From: Dyadobacter jiangsuensis
Lineage (GTDB): Bacteria; Bacteroidota; Bacteroidia; Cytophagales; Spirosomataceae
DNA: 64,000 bases
Assembly (NCBI RefSeq): GCF_003014695.1
Contig: NZ_PYAS01000016.1
Span: 1 to 64,000 of the forward strand
Reading direction: 5' to 3'
In this document: positions 32,986 through 40,952 of the stretch, one piece after another
Layout of the letters: every line of letters starts with the position of its first letter
How positions within the stretch are numbered: the first letter of the stretch is position 1
The notes under the pieces: model-generated
Told to the model about the DNA's origin: nothing
Databases searched by the model: none
What the model saw: the letters and a program-made list of their open reading frames with translations, nothing else
Made by a program: the position numbers and the translations under genes

Positions 32986-33188
32986 ACATTCTCCAGCAAC
33001 TCCACGAATACAACCTCGCCAACCCACGCCCGGAGCCGACACCACTTGAAGTAAAGCGCTTCTTTGAAGGCATGAAATACGCCTCACGTGTCGCAAAGGG
33101 CACATCACGCGGCCACATCGCTGCAAGAGCAATAAACACTGAAATGAGAACCCTAGCGCTCCATGGTGAGCAGAAGAAGGTGATTTGA
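32982..33188 (+). CDS. Small helical hypothetical protein
   Basis: A 68-residue basic, helical protein (MNILQQLHEYNLANPRPEPT, VKRFFEGMKYASRVAKGTSR). The ATGA overlap links it to the preceding gene and the stop overlaps the next start by one base. No family recognised. Confidence 0.55.
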   Translation: MNILQQLHEYNLANPRPEPTPLEVKRFFEGMKYASRVAKGTSRGHIAARAINTEMRTLALHGEQKKVI

Positions 33189-33484
33189 TGAGCGATGCTA
33201 CTTCGAAAGATCTTTATGATGCAATTATAGAATTGCGTGCAACGACTGACAAATTGGTTGAGATTCGTGCATCGTTGCCGCCTATGCCCTTGAGCATGGA
33301 AAGTTATAATCATCAATCTCTGCTTGCAATGGACTTGGGGAAATATGCTGACGATCTTGCGGAAGCCATAAAGCCGTTTGCAGGATATGAGTGTAGCCCT
33401 CCCGGTGAATGCGATTGCTACAACTGTATTGCAAGAGATAAACTAGCCGCTTACAACGAGTTCAAAAAAGGGATATCTAAATGA
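33188..33484 (+). CDS. Small hypothetical protein with C-terminal cysteine cluster
   Basis: A 98-residue protein with a helical N-terminal half (SKDLYDAIIELRATTDKLVE) and a late cluster CSPPGECDCYNC that could bind a metal. I use the ATG at 33188, overlapping the previous stop. No family recognised. Confidence 0.55.
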   Translation: MSDATSKDLYDAIIELRATTDKLVEIRASLPPMPLSMESYNHQSLLAMDLGKYADDLAEAIKPFAGYECSPPGECDCYNCIARDKLAAYNEFKKGISK

Positions 33485-33585
33485 CCGAACACCTTAAAAC
33501 AATCCTCGCCATCACCTTCTGCGCCATTGTCGGCTTGATTCTTATATACGCTGTTTATTGTGAAGTGACAGGAGTAGAGCTATGA
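33481..33585 (+). CDS. 34-residue membrane microprotein
   Basis: Starts in an ATGA overlap with the preceding gene and ends in an ATGA overlap with the next. The product MTEHLKTILAITFCAIVGLI and LIYAVYCEVTG is one membrane helix with a short tail. Coupling on both sides makes translation likely. Confidence 0.5.
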   Translation: MTEHLKTILAITFCAIVGLILIYAVYCEVTGVEL

Positions 33586-33746
33586 GAAGAAACCATTGCG
33601 GGGATGAAAGTTGCTGCGGGCCATTACCTACACCGATAGACAACGATCAAATATACAACTGGCTAAACGCCCACATCAAAATAGAAGACCTCAAAACCCA
33701 TCCAGAGTGGATAGCATTGAAACAACGATTAGGAGTACAGGAATGA
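33582..33746 (+). CDS. 54-residue cysteine-containing protein
   Basis: Starts ATG at 33582 in an ATGA overlap. The N-terminus NHCGDESCCG has three cysteines and a histidine in ten residues; the rest is IYNWLNAHIKIEDLKTHPEW, a helical segment. Too short for database tracks but coupled at both ends. No family recognised. Confidence 0.5.
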   Translation: MRRNHCGDESCCGPLPTPIDNDQIYNWLNAHIKIEDLKTHPEWIALKQRLGVQE

Positions 33747-33949
33747 ACCAAGTAAAAATGTGGGGCGTGATTGGAAGATCAGGCCGAATTGATAAAGACC
33801 TCAATGGATGTCCGATGGTCTTTAAGAGCAAATCCTTTGCCCAGCAAAACTGCTATGAAGGAAATAAGGTTGTTGCCGTTTGGGTTACTATCGAACGTAA
33901 AGCACCATATAGCAGGGCCGTAAAAACCATCATGAAGGAGGTTATGTAA
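33743..33949 (+). CDS. Small hypothetical protein
   Basis: From the ATG at 33743 (ATGA overlap, AGGAG-like site upstream) a 68-residue protein containing KMWGVIGRSGRIDKDLNGCP and KSKSFAQQNCYEGNKVVAVW. The frame continues upstream inside the preceding gene but the coupled ATG is the better start. It resembles short phage proteins of a 'WGVI..dG' type without known role. Confidence 0.5.
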   Translation: MNQVKMWGVIGRSGRIDKDLNGCPMVFKSKSFAQQNCYEGNKVVAVWVTIERKAPYSRAVKTIMKEVM

Positions 33950-34404
33950 TGATTGAAGCTGAAACGATCCTTAGATTAATAGAAACCGTTGATCCGAATG
34001 ATACGGAAAAGCTGGATGAGATTGATGCAAGGGTTTATTGTTATGTAAGACCTGAAGAGTTCAGCTATGTTTCTATGTCCGATAATACAGACAAGGATTA
34101 TTGCTGTTATTCATTCATTGCAAAATATTTAGGACCGAAGGAAAAATTTGTTGGTTTAGATATGTCTCGGTTAATAATTCGCTACACTCGCAGCCGCGAA
34201 GAGTTGAAGGCAATCAGGCCGGATGGTGTAAAATGGATTAGGACGACTTTTTGCGTTGATATGGGAAGCATTTCCAGTATTCATATCGGATCAACCATTA
34301 TTGATGCCGGAGTACTGCCCACCGAAGAACTATCCGAACTTCACGCCATCATCCAAGCAATAGATTATGAACGTCGATCAAGCCAAAACCATACCAATAA
34401 GTGA
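33949..34404 (+). CDS. Hypothetical protein before the primase
   Basis: A 151-residue acidic protein (EAETILRLIETVDPNDTEKL, YCYVRPEEFSYVSMSDNTDK). Its last 38 bases overlap the primase start. No family recognised. Confidence 0.6.
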   Translation: MIEAETILRLIETVDPNDTEKLDEIDARVYCYVRPEEFSYVSMSDNTDKDYCCYSFIAKYLGPKEKFVGLDMSRLIIRYTRSREELKAIRPDGVKWIRTTFCVDMGSISSIHIGSTIIDAGVLPTEELSELHAIIQAIDYERRSSQNHTNK

Positions 34405-35359
34405 CGTAGCCGAAAGGCTGGGGGCGAAGCTGCACAAGCGGATCAAGCCACACATCACTGTATGGTTCAGCCCGTTTCGGAATGAGAAAACTGCTTCATT
34501 CCATATCGACGAGCGAACCAACAGCTTTAAAGATTGGGGTCACCATCTACCGAAGGGTGACGTGATCGATCTTTGGGTGGACTTCCACGGACTGAAACGG
34601 AATGACCCCGAAAGCACCAAACAGGCATTGAAAGCTCTGGAAGCATTCGATACAATCCCACGCACCACCATTTACAAGGAAGCCAAGGCAATGACCTATT
34701 CAGATCATTATCAGATCAAAAAGCTGTCAGACCGTGTGACAGCCGCAAATCTGAAAGAAGAGATTGACCGCCGCAGACTTCCCAAAGGTCTGGTGGAGCG
34801 CTACGTTAAACAGTCCAGCATTTACGACAATGAGACGAAAAAGACGTTTTATGCTTTTGCTTTCGAAAACGATAAGGAAGGCCACGAGATAAATATTTAC
34901 AACCCCCGTCTGCATAAATCCTTCAAAACATGCATCGGCCCAAAGGCTATCAGTACCTTTCCAGCCCATCCAGAGGCAACGGACGTAACTGCTTTTGTGT
35001 TTACTGGCTTTTTCGACTTTTTGACCTGGCTTAACTTGAAAGGTCTGCCAAAGCCAAATGAGGAATATATTGTCAGCAACGGCGACAGCATGATTTCTTC
35101 TGTTGGAGAGTACCTTACGTCCAAAAACGTTCAAATCGCCCGTGTCCTATCGTTTACCGACCATGACGTGTCAGGCTCAGGGGAAAGAACAATGCACGCC
35201 CTCGCCTCAATTCTGGAAGCGGAAGGCGTACATTTTGGATCAATGGATCATCTTTATGACGGTCATAAAGACCTGAGTGCTGCTCATATAGGGAATACGA
35301 GCGGATTGCAAAGTGCGTATCGGGCTAATTCACCGAGACAAACACTTAGACCCCGATAG
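34367..35359 (+). CDS. CHC2-fold primase/toprim protein lacking zinc ligands
   Basis: A 330-residue protein. The N-terminal domain follows the DnaG zinc-binding fold (WFSPFRNEKTASFHIDERTN, SFKDWG, GDVIDLWVDF), but the cysteines and histidine that hold zinc are replaced (SPFR for CPFH; DWGHH for CxxC). The C-terminal toprim domain has FVFTGFFDFLTWL (glutamate of the first motif replaced) and FTDHDVSGSGERTM (the DxD motif as DHD). It could prime DNA synthesis for phage replication or for strand transfer. It converges with the coupling-protein gene, overlapping by 14 bases. Confidence 0.7.
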   Translation: MNVDQAKTIPISDVAERLGAKLHKRIKPHITVWFSPFRNEKTASFHIDERTNSFKDWGHHLPKGDVIDLWVDFHGLKRNDPESTKQALKALEAFDTIPRTTIYKEAKAMTYSDHYQIKKLSDRVTAANLKEEIDRRRLPKGLVERYVKQSSIYDNETKKTFYAFAFENDKEGHEINIYNPRLHKSFKTCIGPKAISTFPAHPEATDVTAFVFTGFFDFLTWLNLKGLPKPNEEYIVSNGDSMISSVGEYLTSKNVQIARVLSFTDHDVSGSGERTMHALASILEAEGVHFGSMDHLYDGHKDLSAAHIGNTSGLQSAYRANSPRQTLRPR

Positions 35360-37127
35360 TCTCCTCGTAATAAGGGTTTCTGTCAGACCGTTCTTTTGCT
35401 TGCTTCATTTCGTAATACGGCCATTTCTGGAATTCTGCGATAGGGTTTTGATCTATGAAAGTAAATATCTTATCAGAAGAACCCCGCCTGATTTCATCAG
35501 CAGTTACCAATGGTCGGGCGTTTGGTTGGCCTTTTTCGTCCCCTACAACATTTCTGTCATAAACCACATACGTGGCCTTTCCCGCCAATCCTGAAACATG
35601 TTCGGCTGTGAAAGCATCGTTGATCCCGAAAAAATGCTTCACAGAAGCACCTGCCATGAACACCTGCCAAGAACTGCCATAGATGGCTTGCAACTGGCTC
35701 AGAGATTGAAATATCGGCCAGAGGGTGATGTTATACCCCGCACCCATAGCCATGAAGCTGCTAACATCGTTGATCTTCCCGAGTGATGGAAACTCGTCCA
35801 GAATGAAGGTTACGCGCTTATTCCGTGTCCTGACAACAGCCCTCAATGAGGTTGCAACCACCAGCCTAAGCCATTTTGACTGGCTGTTCATCTTATCCGG
35901 GGGGATAATCAAATACAACGCGGTTTTGCCATCGGAGATCCCGTTAATATCGAATGAAGATTCCGACATTGAATCCTGCAATGCAGAGGATTTTAAGAAA
36001 TCAGTCTGTGAGTGGCAGCTTGACATTATGCTACCAAAAGTTTTTTCGGAGTTGACCATTACTGACTGAACCTCGGTAGCGGTCAGCGCAACGATCTCAT
36101 TATCGCTTACCGCCATGTCAGTGAGCAATTCCTTAAAATCTTCCTCGGACTTTCTTAGCCATCTCCACACCGTCGCAAGCTCTCGTGAACAATTGCCCTT
36201 CGATCCCTCGATAACACAATGTATTATCAATGCAGTAATCAGCGATCTGGCGCGGTCATTCCAGAACGGGTCCGAAGTCTTGGCATCCTCGGGAACGATC
36301 ATTTCAGCGATCATAGCCGCGTCATCGCCCAATGATTCGGTATTCGTGGCGTCCATTACATCAAGGGGGTTATAGCGGTCTGGACTTGTCGAATATACCT
36401 TCCAAGGATCAATAACCCGAACATCTTTGCCTGATTGTCGCTGGTAATTTGCCGTCACATAAGCACATTCACCCTTGGGGTCAATTACAAACCACGAACC
36501 ATCATACCCGCCAATTCCGAGAAGGTTGGGCGCTATGAGGTTTGTGAATTTCCCTGAACGCGTCCCTGCGACCGAGAGTAAATGCCCTTGCTTCGGATAA
36601 GTATAACCACCGCCAATATACAGTCCCTTCTTACCTTCGTATGGTCTTAAATCGTCGTTGGTTGCCCACTTCGCTGATCCGTAACGGTTCATATCAGCCT
36701 TTAACAGAAACATCTTTTCCCGCCAGCGGTTGAAGGCAACCATCACCACGACAGTAATAAAAAGATTTGTGGTCAGGTACGCCAATAGAGGAAACAGATC
36801 ACCATTACTTCCCACGATCCAGTGATACACATGGGATATAATGAAGAACCCGACCAATAGAACTACCCATATCCCGACGGCGAAAATAATCATCGACACA
36901 CGGGCAAACGGGTGAAGGGGTGCAAGGGTAGGGGCGACGTCAAGCTTGTAGAGCTTCCGATTGTAAGCCCTGATAAAGCCCCACACAGCACCGGCAAGCG
37001 TAATAGGGGTTAGGAAGATACCGACTGCCCAGAGAATGTATTTGACTTTTGCTTCTGGATTTTTGGGGGATTGGAACAGCGCGAGGATGTCGTCAGCCGT
37101 CCACTGAGGAGGTTGGTTGTTCTGCAT
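35346..37127 (-). CDS. Type IV coupling protein (TraG/VirD4 family)
   Basis: A 593-residue protein. Three or four N-terminal membrane helices (YILWAVGIFLTPITLAGAVW, FARVSMIIFAVGIWVVLLVG, AYLTTNLFITVVVMVAF) precede the ATPase. Walker A is VAGTRSGKF (about 189-197), a variant with Ala for the first Gly; Walker B is VTFILDEFPSLG (about 440); DPKGECAYVT and FWNDRARSLI are other VirD4/TraG blocks. Coupling proteins bring the relaxase-DNA complex to a type IV secretion channel. No channel genes are present, so transfer would need a helper system. Confidence 0.9.
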   Translation of the reverse strand: MQNNQPPQWTADDILALFQSPKNPEAKVKYILWAVGIFLTPITLAGAVWGFIRAYNRKLYKLDVAPTLAPLHPFARVSMIIFAVGIWVVLLVGFFIISHVYHWIVGSNGDLFPLLAYLTTNLFITVVVMVAFNRWREKMFLLKADMNRYGSAKWATNDDLRPYEGKKGLYIGGGYTYPKQGHLLSVAGTRSGKFTNLIAPNLLGIGGYDGSWFVIDPKGECAYVTANYQRQSGKDVRVIDPWKVYSTSPDRYNPLDVMDATNTESLGDDAAMIAEMIVPEDAKTSDPFWNDRARSLITALIIHCVIEGSKGNCSRELATVWRWLRKSEEDFKELLTDMAVSDNEIVALTATEVQSVMVNSEKTFGSIMSSCHSQTDFLKSSALQDSMSESSFDINGISDGKTALYLIIPPDKMNSQSKWLRLVVATSLRAVVRTRNKRVTFILDEFPSLGKINDVSSFMAMGAGYNITLWPIFQSLSQLQAIYGSSWQVFMAGASVKHFFGINDAFTAEHVSGLAGKATYVVYDRNVVGDEKGQPNARPLVTADEIRRGSSDKIFTFIDQNPIAEFQKWPYYEMKQAKERSDRNPYYEETIGV

Positions 37128-37397
37128 AACTGATATAGGTGAGGTTTAACTTTGCCAAGATATTTATTAATTTATTTAATGCGTGTAACCACTTGGGGAT
37201 TTATTTTCATGGAATGATTGAGGGTGTAAAAGTTTGGGATTTAGCCGATTGGGGGTTGTTTTCATGTGCATGTTTTCGTAGTATAGCGTAGTATAGCAAG
37301 ACGTGTTCTATACGTATCAAAACTCCGTTATTGACCCGTCCAGAACCATCTTGTAAGGAGACGTTACACTCTCCCTTAACCCTCACGTTTAAAAACC
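37128..37397. other. Divergent intergenic region, candidate origin of transfer
   Basis: It lies between the coupling protein and mobC/relaxase genes, the usual oriT position. It has a tandem repeat gtagtatagc x2 (37278-37297) and an inverted repeat GTATAG (37291-37296)/CTATAC (37308-37313) with an 11-base loop. CGTATCA, the heptamer of the early promoters, is at 37313-37319. TTGACC at 37331 could be a -35 box for mobC. The nic site cannot be named from the sequence alone. Confidence 0.45.
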
Positions 37398-37727
37398 ATG
37401 GCGCGAAAACCTTCTCTCGAAAAAAGAACAAACAAGCCTCAAATCTGCTTTAGCGACTCGGAGCTAACCGTTGCTGAGCGCAACGCTCGGGAAGCCCGAA
37501 TGACCCTCTCAGAGTGGGGGAGATTTCGTATGGCAGAAGTTCAGCCTATGCGTTTGAAGCCTACACCGGAGGCAGAGGAAATGCTCAAAGGTCTTGCGGC
37601 AGTGCAACAAATCAGCAAGAACCTTGATTTGCTTGCCAAGGAAGGTAATGTCTCCGATGAGATCCTGATGATGGTCAGGACAGAGCTGATGGCGGCAGGG
37701 CAACTTATATCGAAGGGACTAAAATGA
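37398..37727 (+). CDS. mobC: MobC-like relaxosome accessory protein
   Basis: A 109-residue protein: basic N-terminus (ARKPSLEKRTNKPQICF), a ribbon-helix-helix-like region (SELTVAERNAREARMTLSEW) and a C-terminal helix (AAVQQISKNLDLLAKEGNVS). MobC proteins bind oriT, bend or melt DNA and help the relaxase nick. The stop overlaps the relaxase start by four bases. Confidence 0.75.
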   Translation: MARKPSLEKRTNKPQICFSDSELTVAERNAREARMTLSEWGRFRMAEVQPMRLKPTPEAEEMLKGLAAVQQISKNLDLLAKEGNVSDEILMMVRTELMAAGQLISKGLK

Positions 37728-38602
37728 TTATCCGTGGTGCCTCTCGGGGGAATGGCAAGCAGCTTGCCCAGTACCTTCAAACCCCTGCCGAGAACGAACG
37801 TGTCGAATTTTTCGGGGCGTGGGGGACCTCGAACCCGGACGATCTTACTGCATCCATAATTGAGATGGACAGGTTTGCAAAACTGACAAAGGGAAGCAAA
37901 TCTATTTACCATGCGATCATCAGCCCGGACAGGGATGAAAGTCACAAAATGACCGATGAAGACTGGTTGTTTTGTATCGATACCCTTGCCAAAGAGCAGG
38001 GATTACATGGACAGCCTTGGGCAGCACAGAAGCACTTGAAGGATGGTAAATGGCATATGCACACTACGCATCAGCGGTACAGTGTAGAATTGGGAAGGTT
38101 CATTTCTGATAGCCACTCCTATAAAGGTAATGACCGTGCAAGAGCCACTTGTGAGATTAAGTTAGGCCATGCGCGAACACCGCAGCGCAACGAAAACCGA
38201 CCTATCCTGACTAAAAATGTCATTGATGCTTGGCAGAAATCCAAGACCGGACAGGAGTTTTTTGATCGTTGCAAAGATTACGGATACACAGTTGCGTCCA
38301 GCACAACCCGCCGTCCATTCATGATTATCGACGAAAACGGCAGAAGCTTCGATTTGTTGAAAAAACTTCGCGACAAGCCGAACAAGTTCTCAGTACGGAC
38401 TGCACAAATGAAGGAGCGCATGAAGGACATTGAGCTTCCATCTGACAAGTCAGTTATCAGAAATATCCGCACCCAGCAGAAGGCCAGAATTGCCAAGGAG
38501 AATAAGGAGCTATTCGAGGATATGACCGAAAGAGAGAGGCGTAAGAGTGAATTTGCAAAAAAGTTCAAGCCCCGCGACCATGATAAGGATCATGAGCGCT
38601 GA
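37724..38602 (+). CDS. mobA: MobA/VirD2-type relaxase
   Basis: A 292-residue protein. The N-terminus MIIRGASRGNGKQLAQYLQT and SIYHAIISPDRDE are typical of a relaxase family common in Alphaproteobacteria; the metal-binding motif III appears as KWHMHTTHQRYS (about 109-120), three histidines. The C-terminal 130 residues are basic and helical. The usual nucleophile tyrosine of such relaxases is in the N-terminal segment (Tyr17 in AQYLQ is a candidate). It nicks oriT and pilots the strand. It is the last gene of the element before the tRNA. Confidence 0.85.
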   Translation: MIIRGASRGNGKQLAQYLQTPAENERVEFFGAWGTSNPDDLTASIIEMDRFAKLTKGSKSIYHAIISPDRDESHKMTDEDWLFCIDTLAKEQGLHGQPWAAQKHLKDGKWHMHTTHQRYSVELGRFISDSHSYKGNDRARATCEIKLGHARTPQRNENRPILTKNVIDAWQKSKTGQEFFDRCKDYGYTVASSTTRRPFMIIDENGRSFDLLKKLRDKPNKFSVRTAQMKERMKDIELPSDKSVIRNIRTQQKARIAKENKELFEDMTERERRKSEFAKKFKPRDHDKDHER

Positions 38603-38657
38603 CAATTTTCAAGCGCTCGATGTTTCACATATGTTTTACAAATCTTGAAAACGACAT
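38603..38657. other. Boundary between foreign element and Bacteroidetes chromosome
   Basis: Between the relaxase stop and the tRNA terminator there are only about 55 bases. No repeat of the tRNA 3' end is visible elsewhere in the element, and no integrase lies nearby. The change in gene type, ribosome-site use and promoter style happens here. Confidence 0.5.
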
Positions 38658-38682
38658 AAAAAAAGCCCCAAAAAGGGGCTTT
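38658..38682 (-). terminator. Rho-independent terminator of the tRNA gene
   Basis: aagcccc (38663-38669) pairs with ggggctt (38675-38681). Read on the minus strand the stem is followed by a run of seven T, placing it directly downstream of tRNA-Met. Confidence 0.7.
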
Positions 38683-38688
38683 ATCGTG

Positions 38689-38762
38689 TAGCGGGGAGCA
38701 GGATCGAACTGCCGACCTTAGGGTTATGAATCCTACGCTCTAACCATCTGAGCTACCCCGCC
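38689..38762 (-). tRNA. tRNA-Met (CAT)
   Basis: A 74-base cloverleaf: acceptor GGCGGGG/CCCCGCT, D-arm GCTC/GAGC, anticodon loop TTCATAA with anticodon CAT, T-arm GGCAG TTCGATC CTGCT, and A73; CCA is not encoded. The anticodon CAT could also belong to a lysidine-modified Ile tRNA, but elongator Met is the simplest reading. Its 3' end faces the foreign element, the usual orientation for tRNA-targeted integration. Confidence 0.9.
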
Positions 38763-38776
38763 GTTGTATTGTGGTG

Positions 38777-38807
38777 CAAAAGTATGTTAAAGAATATTAC
38801 GATGCAA
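38777..38807 (-). promoter_or_regulatory. Bacteroidetes-type promoter of tRNA-Met
   Basis: On the minus strand TTG (38805-38807), 20 bases, TACTTTTG (38777-38784), a perfect match to the Bacteroidetes -33 TTG / -7 TAnnTTTG consensus, ending 14 bases before the tRNA. Confidence 0.75.
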
Positions 38808-38960
38808 CCCATTTGTCCATTTTTAGCGTAAATTTCGCATATTTTTAAAACAACAAATTTAAATTTACACGCTTTTATTGTCGATTTATGTTATATTACA
38901 ACTTTTAAATCAGCACATAAGGCGATCGCTAACGAGGCGGCTCCTTTAATTTCAGCACAT

Positions 38961-39353
38961 ATGGAAAAATATAAATTTGTTACAGAATTTGAATTGCGAT
39001 CCTCCCCAAAAGTTCTCTTTCCATATATTTCCACGCCCTCGGGGCTCCAACAATGGTTTGCCGAGAAGGTTACTGTGCTGCCCGACCACCGGTTCGATTT
39101 CCAATGGGACGGCGACAGCCACATAGCCCGGCAGACAGGACTGAGGATTAACAAAGCGGTGCGTTTCGATTTCGAGGATACCAGCGAAGACAATCTCGAC
39201 AACAACCATCTGGAACTAAAATTAGAAGTAAGCGAGTTAACCCAGACAACCTTTTTGCGGATCATCGACTACTCGTCGAACAAGGATAAAGATGAGTTGA
39301 CTTCGTTGTGGGAGGGATTTATTGATAATTTAAGAGAAATAGTAGGCAGTTGA
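38961..39353 (+). CDS. START-like (SRPBCC/AHSA1) domain protein
   Basis: A 130-residue single-domain protein. The opening KFVTEFELRSSPKVLFPYIS and PSGLQQWFAEKV are the start of the AHSA1-like helix-grip fold, which binds hydrophobic ligands or partner proteins in a deep cavity. In Bacteroidetes this protein is usually found next to the LptF/G permease gene, as here (stop and start overlap). No specific ligand is known. Confidence 0.75.
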   Translation: MEKYKFVTEFELRSSPKVLFPYISTPSGLQQWFAEKVTVLPDHRFDFQWDGDSHIARQTGLRINKAVRFDFEDTSEDNLDNNHLELKLEVSELTQTTFLRIIDYSSNKDKDELTSLWEGFIDNLREIVGS

Positions 39354-40849
39354 TGAAAAAGCTGGACAAGCTTATTTTAACGTCCTTTTGGGGACCTTTT
39401 GTGATTACAATGTCGGTCGTGGTGTTCGTCTTCCTGATGCGGATCATGATCTTTTATATAGATGACTTCGTGTCGAAGGACCTGAATGTCATGGACTATG
39501 CACAGCTATTCTTCTTTTTTAGTCTCATTACCGTACCTACTGCATTGCCGCTGGCCATGCTGCTGTCCTCACTGATGGCATTCGGAAACCTGGGCGAGTT
39601 CTTTGAGCTTACGGCTATCAAAAGCGCAGGTATTTCCGTGGTGCGGGCTATGCTGCCGATGTTTATTGTCGCGATCGGGATCAGCGTTTTCTCTTTCTTT
39701 TTTAACGACCGAGTTTCGCCCTGGGCCAACCTGAAAGGGTACAGCCTTCTATATGATATCAAAACGACCAAGGCTACATTGAAGATCAAGGAAGGGATTT
39801 TTTACAATGATTTGCCGGGGTATAGCATCAAAGTTGATGAAAAGCTGGAAAACGGCAAGATGATCGGCATGGTGATCTACAAGCACAACAGCCGGTCGTA
39901 TGAGTTGGGGAATACCGAAATTATCCTGGCCGATTCGGGAAGGATGTACGCCATTAACGAGAACCGTTACCTGGTGATCGAATTGTACAACGGTACGCGG
40001 TATACCGACGAGCAGGGATCGGGCAGTTCGAGGCCTGTGTATATTTCCACTCCGGCGGGGGCGCAGACGCCTTATAGTAACTTCAACCGCCAATCATTCA
40101 GGCATTACCGCCTTACGGAAAGTCTTGCGTCGTTTGGTATGAAGCGTACAGATGAGGGGCAGTTCAAATACCACGAGTTTATGAAGAACATCAGCGACCT
40201 CACTTCAACGGCGGATTCGTTGCGCAATTCCTATCAGGAGACCAAGAAGAATCTTGTTGCTGGGAGCCAGCAGTATTATTCGTATAACTACCGGGAGGGG
40301 ACGGATAAAACGATCAAGTCCGGCAAATGGATCGACTCTTTGCTGACGAAGCCCGTTTCCGACAGTTTGAAGAAGGATATCCTGATGAATACGAAGGCGG
40401 CTTCGAATAGCATGCTGAGCTACATCAAGTCGCAGCAGGATTATTTGCAGGCGAAATTGAAGGATGCGAGCAAATACGAGTTGGAAAGACATCACAAATA
40501 CACCCAGGCCCTTTCCTGCCTGATTATGTTCCTGATCGGCGCGCCGCTGGGGGCTATCATTAAGAAAGGCGGATTCGGGGTGCCGGTGCTGGTCTCGATC
40601 CTATTCTTTATCCTGTTGTATGTATTGACCAACCAGGGGGATAAATGGGTGAAAGAAGGGCTGGTCGCGGTTCCGATTGGTGCGTGGATGGCAAATACGA
40701 TCCTGCTTTCGGCCGGAATTTACTTCATCGATCGCGCACGAAGCGATTCACGGCTGTTCGATAAAGACGTCTACCAGATGTTCTTCAAAAGAATTAAGTC
40801 GAAATGGGCAAGTAGATTTGGCAAAAGGGAGCTTATCACTGATATTTAA
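39353..40849 (+). CDS. LptF/LptG family lipopolysaccharide export permease
   Basis: A 498-residue membrane protein with three N-terminal and three C-terminal helices around a large periplasmic beta-jellyroll domain. The start KKLDKLILTSFWGPFVITMS and the SALMAFGNLGEFFEL block are typical of LptF/LptG (YjgP/YjgQ) proteins, which form the LPS-extracting ABC transporter with LptB. The periplasmic part is longer than in E. coli and includes a charged helical insertion (SYQETKKNLVAG). The ATG overlaps the preceding stop (TGATG). Confidence 0.85.
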   Translation: MKKLDKLILTSFWGPFVITMSVVVFVFLMRIMIFYIDDFVSKDLNVMDYAQLFFFFSLITVPTALPLAMLLSSLMAFGNLGEFFELTAIKSAGISVVRAMLPMFIVAIGISVFSFFFNDRVSPWANLKGYSLLYDIKTTKATLKIKEGIFYNDLPGYSIKVDEKLENGKMIGMVIYKHNSRSYELGNTEIILADSGRMYAINENRYLVIELYNGTRYTDEQGSGSSRPVYISTPAGAQTPYSNFNRQSFRHYRLTESLASFGMKRTDEGQFKYHEFMKNISDLTSTADSLRNSYQETKKNLVAGSQQYYSYNYREGTDKTIKSGKWIDSLLTKPVSDSLKKDILMNTKAASNSMLSYIKSQQDYLQAKLKDASKYELERHHKYTQALSCLIMFLIGAPLGAIIKKGGFGVPVLVSILFFILLYVLTNQGDKWVKEGLVAVPIGAWMANTILLSAGIYFIDRARSDSRLFDKDVYQMFFKRIKSKWASRFGKRELITDI

Positions 40850-40882
40850 TTTAAATTATTTTAAAAAGCGGTTTAAAAAGCC

Positions 40883-40890
40883 TACTTTTG
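40883..40890 (+). promoter_or_regulatory. Bacteroidetes -7 element upstream of rpsO
   Basis: TACTTTTG, a perfect TAnnTTTG box, lies 63 bases before the rpsO start. No clear TTG is found at the -33 position. Confidence 0.5.
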
Positions 40891-40952
40891 CAACCTTATT
40901 TGCGGCAAGGTGCCGTAATTACTACATATCACTTTAATCTGTTGTTACAATC

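Noticed and set aside
37331-37359. TTGACC-N17-TAAGGA as a mobC promoter
   Set aside because: The -10 box is poor and overlaps a ribosome-like sequence; mentioned only as a possible -35.
38603-38690. A tRNA 3' end duplication as att site
   Set aside because: I found no second copy of the tRNA 3' end inside the element or near position 100; the left end of the element is outside the window.
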